From Dyadobacter sp. SG02 (GTDB taxonomy: Bacteria; Bacteroidota; Bacteroidia; Cytophagales; Spirosomataceae), in assembly GCF_900109045.1 (NCBI RefSeq), contig NZ_FNYL01000002.1, positions 793,199 to 857,198 on the forward strand: DNA of 64,000 bases, given 5' to 3'. A program made the position numbers and the translations under genes. Each line of letters starts with the position of its first letter. The stretch's first letter is position 1. Positions 17,453-25,332 of the stretch are shown one piece after another. Below the pieces are notes generated by a model. That model was given only the letters and a program-made list of their open reading frames with translations. It did not search any database and was not told where the DNA came from.

Positions 17453-18604
17453 CTATTTGCGATCCCCGAACAGCCATTGCGGGGTGATGGTTTGGAGCAC
17501 GATCTGCTCATAGGCACCGGTTTTCCCCGCCTCGTAAAGGCATAGGATATTACCGTCGGGCAATGCGGCCATGCTCGAATAGGCCGATGGGCCTGGGAAA
17601 ATGGTCCGGATCACCGGCCAGGTTTTTCCCTCGTCGAAACTGGCACGTAACGTCAGGTTATGGCGTTTGGTGGTGCTGGCCGGGTTGAGGAAAAGCATTG
17701 CGCTAACTCCTTTCGGGCGCTGGTAGCGAATGATGGACGCCTGGCACACAGGCTCCACGAGCTCGGGAATGTCCTCCGGCGCCGTCCAGCTTGCGCCACC
17801 GTCATAACTTATGGATTGCGCGCGCCGCCCGCGACCGAAGTAGGAGCGCATGTTCATGAGTAGTGTGCCGTTTCCGTCCGCGACTTCCACCACCTGGCAT
17901 TCATTCATTTTGGGTGTGATCGTGCCGCCGAGCTGCCACGTTTTGCCGTGGTCGTCGCTGTAAATGGCGTGGGCGCCGTATTCGAACGGGCCGTTGCGGA
18001 CTTTGCCGTTCGGGTCGTCGTAGCTGAAATCGCAGGGGATCACGAGGCGGCCTTTGCGCGGGCCGTTTTTGATTTGTATGCCAATGCCCGGGCCGGTAGC
18101 GTACCAGCCCCATTCGGGTTTCTTGGTGGTTTGGGTTATTTCAACCGGTTTGGCCCAGGTAGCACCGTTGTCGGCGCTGCGGGAGAGCCATACCGTCCGG
18201 GTCGACTCGGATTTCTTGGTGATAATGTCTTTTTCAGGCACATCGCCACGGTTTTGCGTCAGCAGCAGGAGGATTTCTCCGGTTTGCTCGTCGAGTACCG
18301 GACACGGATTGCCGCAGGTATTCGTGCCGTCGTCCCAAACGACCGTCTGTGTGCCCCAGGTCTTGCCATTGTCGGTTGACCGCTTCATAAGCAGATCGAT
18401 ATCGCCCGCATCGCCCGCGCCATCCTTCCGGCCTTCGCAAAACGCGATCAACGCGCCGTTTTTGGCTTTGATCAGCGATGGTATGCGGTAACTTTTGTAG
18501 CCGCCCTCGCCCGCGCTGAACAATGCACGGGTCTCGGGAATCTCTTGCGCAAACGCCCCAGTGGCGCCCAGGACGATCAAAATCAGCAATGTCTTTTTTA
18601 TCAT
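17453..18604 (-). CDS. Exo-alpha-sialidase (GH33)
   Basis: The product has 383 residues with a signal peptide (cleavage near GAFA). The FRIP-type motif is YRIPSLI near residue 40, giving the first arginine of the carboxylate-binding triad. Asp boxes (SxDxGxTW) repeat along the chain: STDNGKTWG, SADNGATWAK, SDDHGKTWQL, SYDGGASWTA and SFDEGKTWPV, as expected for a six-bladed sialidase propeller. The nucleophile Tyr is likely in the closing segment SAYSSMAALPDGN. It should release terminal sialic acid from host or dietary glycoconjugates in the periplasm or at the surface, feeding the linked lyase and importer. Confidence 0.94.
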   Translation of the reverse strand: MIKKTLLILIVLGATGAFAQEIPETRALFSAGEGGYKSYRIPSLIKAKNGALIAFCEGRKDGAGDAGDIDLLMKRSTDNGKTWGTQTVVWDDGTNTCGNPCPVLDEQTGEILLLLTQNRGDVPEKDIITKKSESTRTVWLSRSADNGATWAKPVEITQTTKKPEWGWYATGPGIGIQIKNGPRKGRLVIPCDFSYDDPNGKVRNGPFEYGAHAIYSDDHGKTWQLGGTITPKMNECQVVEVADGNGTLLMNMRSYFGRGRRAQSISYDGGASWTAPEDIPELVEPVCQASIIRYQRPKGVSAMLFLNPASTTKRHNLTLRASFDEGKTWPVIRTIFPGPSAYSSMAALPDGNILCLYEAGKTGAYEQIVLQTITPQWLFGDRK

Positions 18605-18626
18605 ATCAAAATATTAAAAATTATGC

Positions 18627-20099
18627 TCAATAGCCTTCGGTTTGCACTAGCTGGTTGTTATTGGCCAGTACCGTCGTATTCAGCGGCCAGAAAAGCGGCG
18701 TTTTTTTGCCGATCAGATTGGGCACGAACTGATATACATCGATGGTGCCGCCCTTATGGAACCGCACGAGATCGTACCAGCGCTTGTTTTCGAAATACAG
18801 CTCGCGGCCGCGTTCGTCGAGGATTTCGCGCTCGATGGCCGTTTGGGTTTTCGCGCCCGCGTAGGCGCCTGTCCCGGCCCGTGCGCGTACTTTGTCGAGG
18901 TAAGCAATGGCTTCTTCCAGCTTGCCAAGGCCTGCGTAGGCTTCGGCTTTCATCAGGTAAATGTCGGCGAGGCGGAAAATGATGACCTCGTTGTCGGAAA
19001 TCCGGTCGTCGGAATATTTGGTACCGGGGTACTTGGTGATCCAGGAAATTTTCGGGCCTGAGGTTTGCCGTTCGGTAACCCAGGTGTATGGTATGCGCTT
19101 GTCGGTGGTGCTTTTGCTAAACAATGCCCGCGACGGCTGACTGATCTGATAAGCGCCCTGACCGGTAGTCGAGGTCTGGGTGTAAGGCAGGCTGTCGAGG
19201 TTGATGGCCCCCTGCACGATGGTCAGGAAGGGTAATGCATTTACGCCGTAGTTTCCGCCCGTTTCGTCCCGGCTGAAAAATGCAGAGAGGATCACCTCCT
19301 GGTTGTTCGGCGCACGGAGCCCGGTTACATTTTTGAAATCCGCATTCAGCGAAACGCCCGAAGCCTCCACCTCCGAAATGGCCGCGATAGCCGCATTGAA
19401 ATCCGCATCGCCGCCGCCCAGTACCTTGGCGCTCCACAGGCTCGCTTCCGCTTTGAGCGCCTGCGTGGAGCCGTACGCGAAGCGGTATTTGCTCGGGTAG
19501 GAGCCGGCAGAGAAGTTTCCGATCGATTTGTACAGGCCGATCGCCTCGTCGAGGTCCGCCTGGACCTGCTTCATTACATCGATAGCCGGTGAACGCGCCA
19601 GGAGCGGCACATTCTCATCCGTCACGGCTTGCAGCATCAGCGGTGCATCGCCGATAATGCGGGTCAAATGGAAGTAGAAATAGGCGCGCAAACTGTATGT
19701 TTCGGCCAGAATACGCTTCCGCAGATCGGGATTGCCGGTGAATGGAAAGCTTTCGATCTTCGCGAGCAGCAGGTTGCAATGGCCGATGGCCTTATACCAG
19801 TCATTATAGTTAATGGCGCCGGAAGTAGGCGTAATGATCTGCGACCAGGCCACTCCGAAACGCGAGTTGGAGCCGGCGATCAGCTCTTCGCCGCGCTCGG
19901 TACCGTAGGTTACATTGTTGGCAAAAGTCCGCATATAGGTGTAAATCCCGGTCAGGTAAGGTTCAAAATCGCCTTCATTCTGAAAATAGACCGCTTCGGT
20001 GATACTCGACTGCGGTTTCACATCCAGCAAATTGTCGCAAGCGCTGAGGCCTACGAGGGCAAAAGCGGTTAGGATGAGGAATTTAATTCTTTGTTGCAT
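18627..20099 (-). CDS. SusD/RagB family lipoprotein of the sialic acid PUL
   Basis: The product has 490 residues with a lipoprotein signal ending LVGLSAC (Cys21). SusD features are visible in the early SITEAVYFQNEGDF and in the late IFRLADIYLMKAEAYAGLGK, ILDERGRELYFENKRWYDL and the C-terminal proline-rich FWPLNTTVL. It follows susC by 11 bases and should bind sialylated or sialic-acid-containing glycan at the cell surface together with that transporter. The ligand is inferred from the neighbours. Confidence 0.95.
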   Translation of the reverse strand: MQQRIKFLILTAFALVGLSACDNLLDVKPQSSITEAVYFQNEGDFEPYLTGIYTYMRTFANNVTYGTERGEELIAGSNSRFGVAWSQIITPTSGAINYNDWYKAIGHCNLLLAKIESFPFTGNPDLRKRILAETYSLRAYFYFHLTRIIGDAPLMLQAVTDENVPLLARSPAIDVMKQVQADLDEAIGLYKSIGNFSAGSYPSKYRFAYGSTQALKAEASLWSAKVLGGGDADFNAAIAAISEVEASGVSLNADFKNVTGLRAPNNQEVILSAFFSRDETGGNYGVNALPFLTIVQGAINLDSLPYTQTSTTGQGAYQISQPSRALFSKSTTDKRIPYTWVTERQTSGPKISWITKYPGTKYSDDRISDNEVIIFRLADIYLMKAEAYAGLGKLEEAIAYLDKVRARAGTGAYAGAKTQTAIEREILDERGRELYFENKRWYDLVRFHKGGTIDVYQFVPNLIGKKTPLFWPLNTTVLANNNQLVQTEGY

Positions 20100-20110
20100 A
20101 AGTCTTTTCG

Positions 20111-23100
20111 TTAAAATCTGAGCGTCGTTCCTATCGAAAACTGTCGCGGGCGCGGGTAGCCGACTGCATCGAACCCGGTATAGGTTTCCGGGTTAATGCC
20201 CTTGTATTTAGTCAGATAGCCGAGGTTGTACACGCTTACGAATACATTCATTCCGGTTGAACGGATCTTTTTGAGGATATTTTTAGGGAGATCATAAGCG
20301 AGTGAAATCTCTCGCAGAGCCAGGAAATTGCCTTTTTCGATCATCGCCGACACGTCCGAGCCGTAGCCGTTGTTGTTGCCCAATGTGGCGGAGCGCAGGT
20401 AGTTCCGCTGACCAAAATCGGCGTCCGCGAAGGAGAATCGGGCGTATTTCTTGCCGGTATCGCCCGGTTTCTGCCAGATATCCGGCCCTAATGCCTGCGA
20501 AGGAGCCCCTTCGTTAAATGCCCGGCCGGTACCGAGCGAACGGGCCAATGCGCCGTCGCTGATCATATGCCCGAGTGCGTAATCGACCGCGAAGCGGAGG
20601 GATAACGATTTGTAGGTGAATGTGTTCTGCATGCCGCCGATCTTGTCGGGGTTACGGTAGCCAATGAAAACCTGATCTTTGGTGTCGATCACGCCGTCGT
20701 TATTGATGTCGTCGAAGATGAAATCACCTGCGTGCTTGCCCGTGGCAATGCCGGAAGGAGAGGCGAGGTTGTCCTTTTTGGTGGCATTCCAGGCTTTGGC
20801 TTCTTCCTCCGTGGAGAACACGCCGAGGACCTGGTAGGCGTACAAGCCAAATGGCCGTTCGCCTTCGGCCAGCCCGCCGGCTTCGACGTTTTTCCCGGCG
20901 GCACGGTCGTACACGAGATCGCCGCCTTGCCGGTTTTTAGCCCGGCCGTTGTCGGGGAGCTTTTGGATGGTCGTACGGTTGAGGGCAAACGAAAAGTTGG
21001 AGCGCCAGGTAAATGCACCGGTTTTGATCACCGTCGCGCCGACCTCTATTTCCACGCCTTTGTTTTGCAAGGTCCCGTTGTTGTAAGTAATAGAAGGAAA
21101 TGGTGCTTCGGAAGGCAGCGGCTTGGACTCTAACCTATTTTTGGTGAGTTTGTTGTAAAAATCAACGGACAATGTAACCCGGTCGCCGAAGAGAGAGGCG
21201 TCGAGGGCGAGATCGGTGGTTTCGGTCAGTTCCCATTTGAGATTCGGGTTAGAGAGATTAGCCCTTAAAATACCCGAACCCAATGCATAGGTCGCTGCCG
21301 AGTAGCCGCCGTAAGTATCGGTCAGGCTGAGGTCGCTCGATCCGGCCTGGCCCCAGCTGGCCCGGAGTTTGAGCATGTTTACCGGCGCTACATTCCAGAA
21401 CTTTTCGCGGTGGATGTTCCAGCCCAGCGACGCGGAGGGAAACAATGCGTATTTGTTTTGAGGGGCAAAATTGGAGAAGCCGTCGTAGCGCAGCGCGCCG
21501 CTGAGGAGGTATTTGCCGTCGTAATCGTAGTTGAGCTGCCCGAAATAGCTGGCAGAGCGGCTTTCGGTAAGCGTCGTCCTGAAATCCGTGACATTGGTAT
21601 TGATCACCCCATTGATGACCGACGTCGTAGGTTCGTTGATCGTGTAAATGTAGTCGCTCGTGGCACGCTGGGAGCCGATGTTGATGATGCTGTTGGTGGA
21701 TTTGGTAAAATTGAAACCCGCCAGGAAGGTGAAATTGTGGGCGTCGCGGAGACTGAGATCGTATTGCAGGATCTGGTCGATCATCAGTTGCCTGAAATTG
21801 TTGGTATCCTCGTTCTTCTGGCGCTGGGTGGCAGGCTGTATTTCAGAAGCGGGCGTGCCTTTGCGCATGAGCATATAGCGGAAATCCTGCATTAAATAGG
21901 AGATCGCCGGCTTGTAACTCAGTCCTTTGGCTATTACCAGGTCCCCCGCGACCCGCGAAATGATCCGCTCGGTGGACGACCGCACGTCGTCGTATTTTAA
22001 TGTGTGGAAACGGTTGCGGGTGGCGTAGTTTTCGCCGGGCGTGGGATTGCCGTCGTCCTTGTATATGCGTATGAGCGGGGTCAGGCGCGTGCCGCGCGTG
22101 AGCTCGTTCTGGAATGCTTCTACGTAATTGGGAAGCACATTCTGGTAATTCACCATGGCATCGATGCGGAAATTGTCGGCCGCTTTGAAACCGAAATTAC
22201 CCAGGACATCGTACCGTTTGTACCGTGTGCCCGCGAATGTCCCGGCCTGGTTGGTATAGCCTGCCGATACATTGTAACCGGCCCTTTCGCTGCCGCCGTC
22301 GATGGACAGGTTGTGGTTTTGCGTTACGCCGGTGTTCCAGAGCATGTCCTGGTAATGGTTGTCGGCAAAGAGCAGCTTCGTGCCGGGGTTAATGGGGTCG
22401 TCCATTGTTTCCCAGCCGTTGGCGAGGAGTCGGTCGACGTATGGCTGGCCTTCCACGGCTACGATATTGTCGTACAATGCGGTGAGGTTGATATTGTTGC
22501 CGTATTGCCCGGGCTGAGTATAAATGCGTGTTCCGGCTGAGAAGCCGCCGTTGTTGAGCAGATTGTTTTTATCGATCGGGTCGAAAGTGTTTTGCACCGT
22601 TTTTCTGGCCAATGCGAGGTAATCCCTGGCATTCAGGTATTTGTAGTCGCGTGCATTGGTTTCCCAGGTGGTGCGGTGGTTGAGGGTGATATTGGCTTTG
22701 GTATTGAATTTTCCCCCTTTGGTCTTCACTACAATGACCCCATTAGCACCGCGTGCGCCGTAAATGGCCGTCGCGGCGGCGTCTTTCATCACCTGAAACG
22801 ACTCGATATTATCCGGGTTAATATCATTCAACGACCTGAATACCCCATCGACAATCACCAGCGGCCCGCTCGACTCCGAAGTTCCCAGCGAATTGCCGCC
22901 GCTATTCCCTAACCCTGTGCCATAAACGTTAAGCTTCGTGCCGCCGCGGATGATGATGTTCGTCGCACCCGCGCCCGGCTGCCCGGAATTGAGGGGCACC
23001 GAAACGCCCGCCATCTTGCCCTGCATGGCTTGCACGGGGTTTGGGTTGGAAGTGTTTTTAAGTTCTTCGGGGGCCAGTTTCGATACCGCCGCCGTAGTTT

Positions 23101-23455
23101 TCGCTTTGGATTGACTCGTATAACCCACCACAACGACCTCGCTAAGTGCTTTCTCGCTTTCTATGAGGGTAATATCAATTTTCGAACGGTTTTCAATAGC
23201 AACTTCCTGCGGCTCGAAACCCACGTAGGAGAATATCAGGCGACCATTAGGAAGCGTCTGGATCGTATACTTTCCATCGGCATCGGTAGTGGAGCCCGAG
23301 GAGGTGCCACCGAGAATAATGCTTACCCCCGGCAGGCTTTCGCCCGTCCCGGCTGATCTGACGGTCCCGGTTACGGTCATCTGTTGCGCCATCGCCACCT
23401 CTCCCAGCAGCCACAACGCCCAGCCCAGCAGGACCACCGCGTAAACTTTCTTCAT
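20111..23455 (-). CDS. SusC/RagA family TonB-dependent transporter of the sialic acid PUL
   Basis: The product has 1114 residues: signal peptide (cleavage near AMAQ), carboxypeptidase-regulatory-like domain (VTGTVRSAGTGESLPGVSII), TonB-box-like ALSEVVVVGYT, plug (SGQPGAGATNIIIRGG and later SFQVMKDAAATAIYGARGAN), then the barrel ending in IGTTLRF. No STN domain is present, so it is not expected to signal through FecR. A TTTG-N21-TACATTTG promoter and a 13-bp palindrome lie just upstream. It should import glycan fragments across the outer membrane for the sialidase and lyase path encoded downstream. Confidence 0.95.
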   Translation of the reverse strand: MKKVYAVVLLGWALWLLGEVAMAQQMTVTGTVRSAGTGESLPGVSIILGGTSSGSTTDADGKYTIQTLPNGRLIFSYVGFEPQEVAIENRSKIDITLIESEKALSEVVVVGYTSQSKAKTTAAVSKLAPEELKNTSNPNPVQAMQGKMAGVSVPLNSGQPGAGATNIIIRGGTKLNVYGTGLGNSGGNSLGTSESSGPLVIVDGVFRSLNDINPDNIESFQVMKDAAATAIYGARGANGVIVVKTKGGKFNTKANITLNHRTTWETNARDYKYLNARDYLALARKTVQNTFDPIDKNNLLNNGGFSAGTRIYTQPGQYGNNINLTALYDNIVAVEGQPYVDRLLANGWETMDDPINPGTKLLFADNHYQDMLWNTGVTQNHNLSIDGGSERAGYNVSAGYTNQAGTFAGTRYKRYDVLGNFGFKAADNFRIDAMVNYQNVLPNYVEAFQNELTRGTRLTPLIRIYKDDGNPTPGENYATRNRFHTLKYDDVRSSTERIISRVAGDLVIAKGLSYKPAISYLMQDFRYMLMRKGTPASEIQPATQRQKNEDTNNFRQLMIDQILQYDLSLRDAHNFTFLAGFNFTKSTNSIINIGSQRATSDYIYTINEPTTSVINGVINTNVTDFRTTLTESRSASYFGQLNYDYDGKYLLSGALRYDGFSNFAPQNKYALFPSASLGWNIHREKFWNVAPVNMLKLRASWGQAGSSDLSLTDTYGGYSAATYALGSGILRANLSNPNLKWELTETTDLALDASLFGDRVTLSVDFYNKLTKNRLESKPLPSEAPFPSITYNNGTLQNKGVEIEVGATVIKTGAFTWRSNFSFALNRTTIQKLPDNGRAKNRQGGDLVYDRAAGKNVEAGGLAEGERPFGLYAYQVLGVFSTEEEAKAWNATKKDNLASPSGIATGKHAGDFIFDDINNDGVIDTKDQVFIGYRNPDKIGGMQNTFTYKSLSLRFAVDYALGHMISDGALARSLGTGRAFNEGAPSQALGPDIWQKPGDTGKKYARFSFADADFGQRNYLRSATLGNNNGYGSDVSAMIEKGNFLALREISLAYDLPKNILKKIRSTGMNVFVSVYNLGYLTKYKGINPETYTGFDAVGYPRPRQFSIGTTLRF

Positions 23456-23502
23456 AGTATCGAATTTTAAAGAGTCAGGAATTTGATATGTTTTTTAGTA
23501 GT

Positions 23503-23515
23503 TATGTACTACATA
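23503..23515. promoter_or_regulatory. Candidate GntR-family operator in front of susC
   Basis: TATGTACTACATA is a perfect palindrome around one central base and contains GTnnnAC, the core of FadR-subfamily GntR operators. It begins four bases after the -7 box of the susC promoter, so a bound protein would cover the expected transcription start. A near copy (TTGTAGGACATAA, sharing TGTA-nn-ACATA) lies in front of the gntR-type gene at 24989-25001. Confidence 0.5.
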
Positions 23516-23519
23516 TTAA

Positions 23520-23552
23520 CAAATGTAAATGCATTAATACTGAACATCCAAA
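23520..23552 (-). promoter_or_regulatory. Bacteroidota-type promoter of the sialic acid susC
   Basis: Read on the minus strand, a -33 box TTTG (23549-23552) is followed after 21 bases by TACATTTG (23520-23527), an exact match to the -7 consensus TAnnTTTG. The susC start codon is about 65 bases downstream. Confidence 0.65.
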
Positions 23553-23736
23553 TATTTATTCAAAAAATAATGCAAAAAAGTGGCTCATGGTGTGCGTTTT
23601 ACATTGTTGCACCATCTTAGCGGAGTTTCCCGGATCGTTCTCTGCAATCTGTTGACAGGCGGTTAACCAGTGGCGCTATTCAATTGTTGTTCCATCCCTG
23701 ACGGGATTTCCCGGGTTGTTCTGGCGGCCATTTTTG

Positions 23737-23886
23737 CTACCAATACTACATGCCTGACGGCATTTGCAGTTTCAATCAAATATCGATGGTCAGGTAAGTC
23801 CTCATTTAAATCGCATCGCAATATTTGGCGTCTATGACGATGATACGCGCTTTCGCCAAATCGCGTCAGCGATGTAACATCGGTAG
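23737..23886. repeat. REPIN-like unit 1 (150 bp, inverted 30-bp ends)
   Basis: The unit starts with CTACC and ends with GGTAG. Its left 30 bases and the reverse complement of its right 30 bases agree at most positions, differing chiefly in the covarying stem bases (ATGCC-TGAC-GGCAT on the left, ATCGC-GTCA-GCGAT on the right). The interior is A+T-rich and matches the interior of unit 2 in the same orientation. No open frame of note lies inside. Confidence 0.82.
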
Positions 23887-24004
23887 CAATCTCGGCAATG
23901 CATCAATTTTAAGAATCCCGTCAGGGATGTAACAACATTGGCAAACAATGCATTGTCGTTACATGCCCAAGGGCATTTCCGAAGCGGCGGGTGGTCATTG
24001 GTTT

Positions 24005-24153
24005 CTACCAATGTTACATGCCTGACGGCATTTGCGGTTTTTAACAAATATCGACGATCGTAAGTCCTCATTAAAATCGCATAGCAATATTTTGGTTTCT
24101 ATAACATCAACACGCACTACCGCCAAATCGCGTTAGCGATGTAATATTGGTAG
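24005..24153. repeat. REPIN-like unit 2 (149 bp, direct copy of unit 1)
   Basis: This is a diverged direct repeat of 23737-23886, with the same CTACC...GGTAG ends, the same left stem (ATGCC-TGAC-GGCAT) and a right stem ATCGC-GTTA-GCGAT. Shared interior blocks include AAATATCGA and TAAGTCCTCATT. Divergence of the interiors with preserved ends suggests an old duplication or two separate insertions of one element. Confidence 0.82.
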
Positions 24154-24229
24154 CAAAATGCCCTTAGGCATGTGACAACAATTCTAACGCATCACCCAAA
24201 ACGGTTGCGCGGGGCCACGGGCGAACGGT

Positions 24230-24928
24230 TCAGGCTTTCAACCGGTCGAAATGGGGTTTTAAATGGGCTTTCATACCGCGGCGGAAATCTTCGGCGTCGC
24301 CGGTTTTCAGTATTTCAACCAGGTCGTGATGGGTCACTTTCCCGACCTCGGCCTGGCCGTTGACCTGGATTTCATAATCGAGCACGTATTCGAATACCGG
24401 CAGCAGCATTTTCTGGAAACGCATGTAGGTATCGTTGCCGGTCATCTGATAGAGCTTGCCGTGGAAGGCGATTTCGTGCTCCACACGGAAGGGTTTCTGA
24501 TGCTTGTTGACCTCCTGGGCAACAATCGTTTCCAGCGCGGCAATGTCTTCCGGGGTTTTACGGAGGTAGATGAGGTCGGCCAGGCCCATTTCCAGCACCA
24601 GTCGAAGTTCGAAAATGTCCCTCAATGTGTTTTTGCCAAGGATCAGCGGGTCGAGCACGCGTTCGAGCGAGCCGAGGATATCCGGCTGGGTGAGCACCAT
24701 CCCGCGTTTTTTGCGCGATTCGATCATCCCGAGCATGCGTAAGCGGCTGAGCGCCTCGCGTACGACATTGCGGCTCACGCCCAGCGCATCGGCCAGTTCC
24801 TGTTCCTTGGGCAATGCGTCTCCGGGTACGAAAGATTTCCGCTTCAAATACTCGCGCAGTCGCAATTCGACCATGTCGGTCATCGTGGAAGCCTCCAAAG
24901 GCTGGATATCGTTTTTCAGGTCACTCAT
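24230..24928 (-). CDS. GntR family transcriptional regulator, FadR subfamily (FCD domain)
   Basis: The product has 232 residues from the ATG at 24928; the upstream in-frame extension to 25051 is not conserved-looking and crosses the putative operator. The N-terminal winged helix has FVPGDALPKEQELADALGVS followed by NVVREALSRLRMLGMI. The C-terminal all-helical FCD domain contains FELRLVLEMGLADL and the metal-ligand-type histidines in HEIAFHGKLYQMTG and HHDLVEILKTGD. The sialic acid regulator NanR of enteric bacteria belongs to this subfamily, and the sialic acid PUL lies directly downstream on the same strand. Control of the divergent flavoenzyme cassette is an equal alternative. Confidence 0.92.
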   Translation of the reverse strand: MSDLKNDIQPLEASTMTDMVELRLREYLKRKSFVPGDALPKEQELADALGVSRNVVREALSRLRMLGMIESRKKRGMVLTQPDILGSLERVLDPLILGKNTLRDIFELRLVLEMGLADLIYLRKTPEDIAALETIVAQEVNKHQKPFRVEHEIAFHGKLYQMTGNDTYMRFQKMLLPVFEYVLDYEIQVNGQAEVGKVTHHDLVEILKTGDAEDFRRGMKAHLKPHFDRLKA

Positions 24929-24970
24929 ATACAATGGCCGGAAGGTCCCGGCCTCAAAGGGATTTGAATG

Positions 24971-25001
24971 CAAAGCTAATAATTCCTTTTGTAGGACATA
25001 A
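24971..25001 (-). promoter_or_regulatory. Probable promoter and operator of the gntR-type gene
   Basis: On the minus strand TAGCTTTG (24971-24978) matches the -7 consensus TAnnTTTG, 43 bases before the start codon. Ten bases upstream lies the operator-like TTGTAGGACATAA (24989-25001), which shares TGTA-nn-ACATA with the palindrome in front of susC. The -33 box is poor, which would fit a regulated promoter. Autoregulation is inferred. Confidence 0.45.
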
Positions 25002-25060
25002 TGTAAGGTGGGGAATTTTCGTGGACCGCCGAAATGCCAACACCTCACCACCCTTAACTA

Positions 25061-25091
25061 CTCCTGACCATATCTGACAACCCCTGACCAC
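25061..25091. repeat. Short copy of the decamer repeat (complement orientation)
   Basis: Three degenerate units with the core CTGAC (CCTGACCATA, TCTGACAACC, CCTGACCACA) lie in tandem. They are the reverse complement of the GTCAGG units at 16387-16500 and 52347-52466. Confidence 0.5.
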
Positions 25092-25332
25092 AGATTGCAG
25101 ATCGCTGGATCGCCCACGCAAAAAAATCTTCGACCGTTAAATAAGTTCAAAAGTAGTATTGGTTTGGTTACAACTTATTTGACCTAGTTTGTCAAAAATA
25201 TAAAACTAGTTCTATAAAACGACATGGTGAGATCCGGATCGGGGGCGGTGTGGCAGGTTGGTAACGATCGGATTGGCAGGCCGTGTGTACCCGGTACTCA
25301 TTCTCTTTTTTCACTTAAACAATCATATCACC

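Larger units (their letters stand above)
23581..24171. repeat. REPIN-like cluster of imperfectly repeated palindromes
   Basis: This 590-base stretch has no credible gene. It holds eight palindromes of the form ATnnn-four-base loop-nnnAT: 23694-23707, 23750-23763, 23860-23873, 23915-23928, 23963-23976, 24018-24031, 24127-24140 and 24158-24171. Stem bases change together (ATGCC/GGCAT, ATCGC/GCGAT, ATCCC/GGGAT) while the loop stays TGAC or its complement. A more degenerate copy of the flank lies around 23601-23645. The cluster lies between the gntR-type gene and susC. Confidence 0.85.
24929..25332. other. Divergent intergenic region (gntR-type gene / flavoenzyme cassette)
   Basis: The 404 bases hold no gene. 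They carry the probable promoter and operator of the regulator gene (24971-25001), decamer-like repeats (25061-25091), an inverted repeat TTTGAC-7-GTCAAA (25178-25196), and an 11-base palindrome GTACCCGGTAC (25287-25297) 36 bases before the cassette's first gene. The A+T-rich part at 25140-25225 contrasts with the flanks and is the likeliest place for the cassette promoter, but no exact plus-strand TAnnTTTG box was found. Confidence 0.5.

Noticed and set aside
23581..24171. Small protein-coding genes or an insertion sequence in the 774-base gap
   Set aside because: No open frame with protein-like content was found. No transposase is present; the palindromic repeats explain the sequence.
24929..25051. 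Longer start for the gntR-type regulator at 25051
   Set aside because: The extension covers the predicted promoter and operator and lacks regulator-like sequence; the ATG at 24928 fits the family's usual length.
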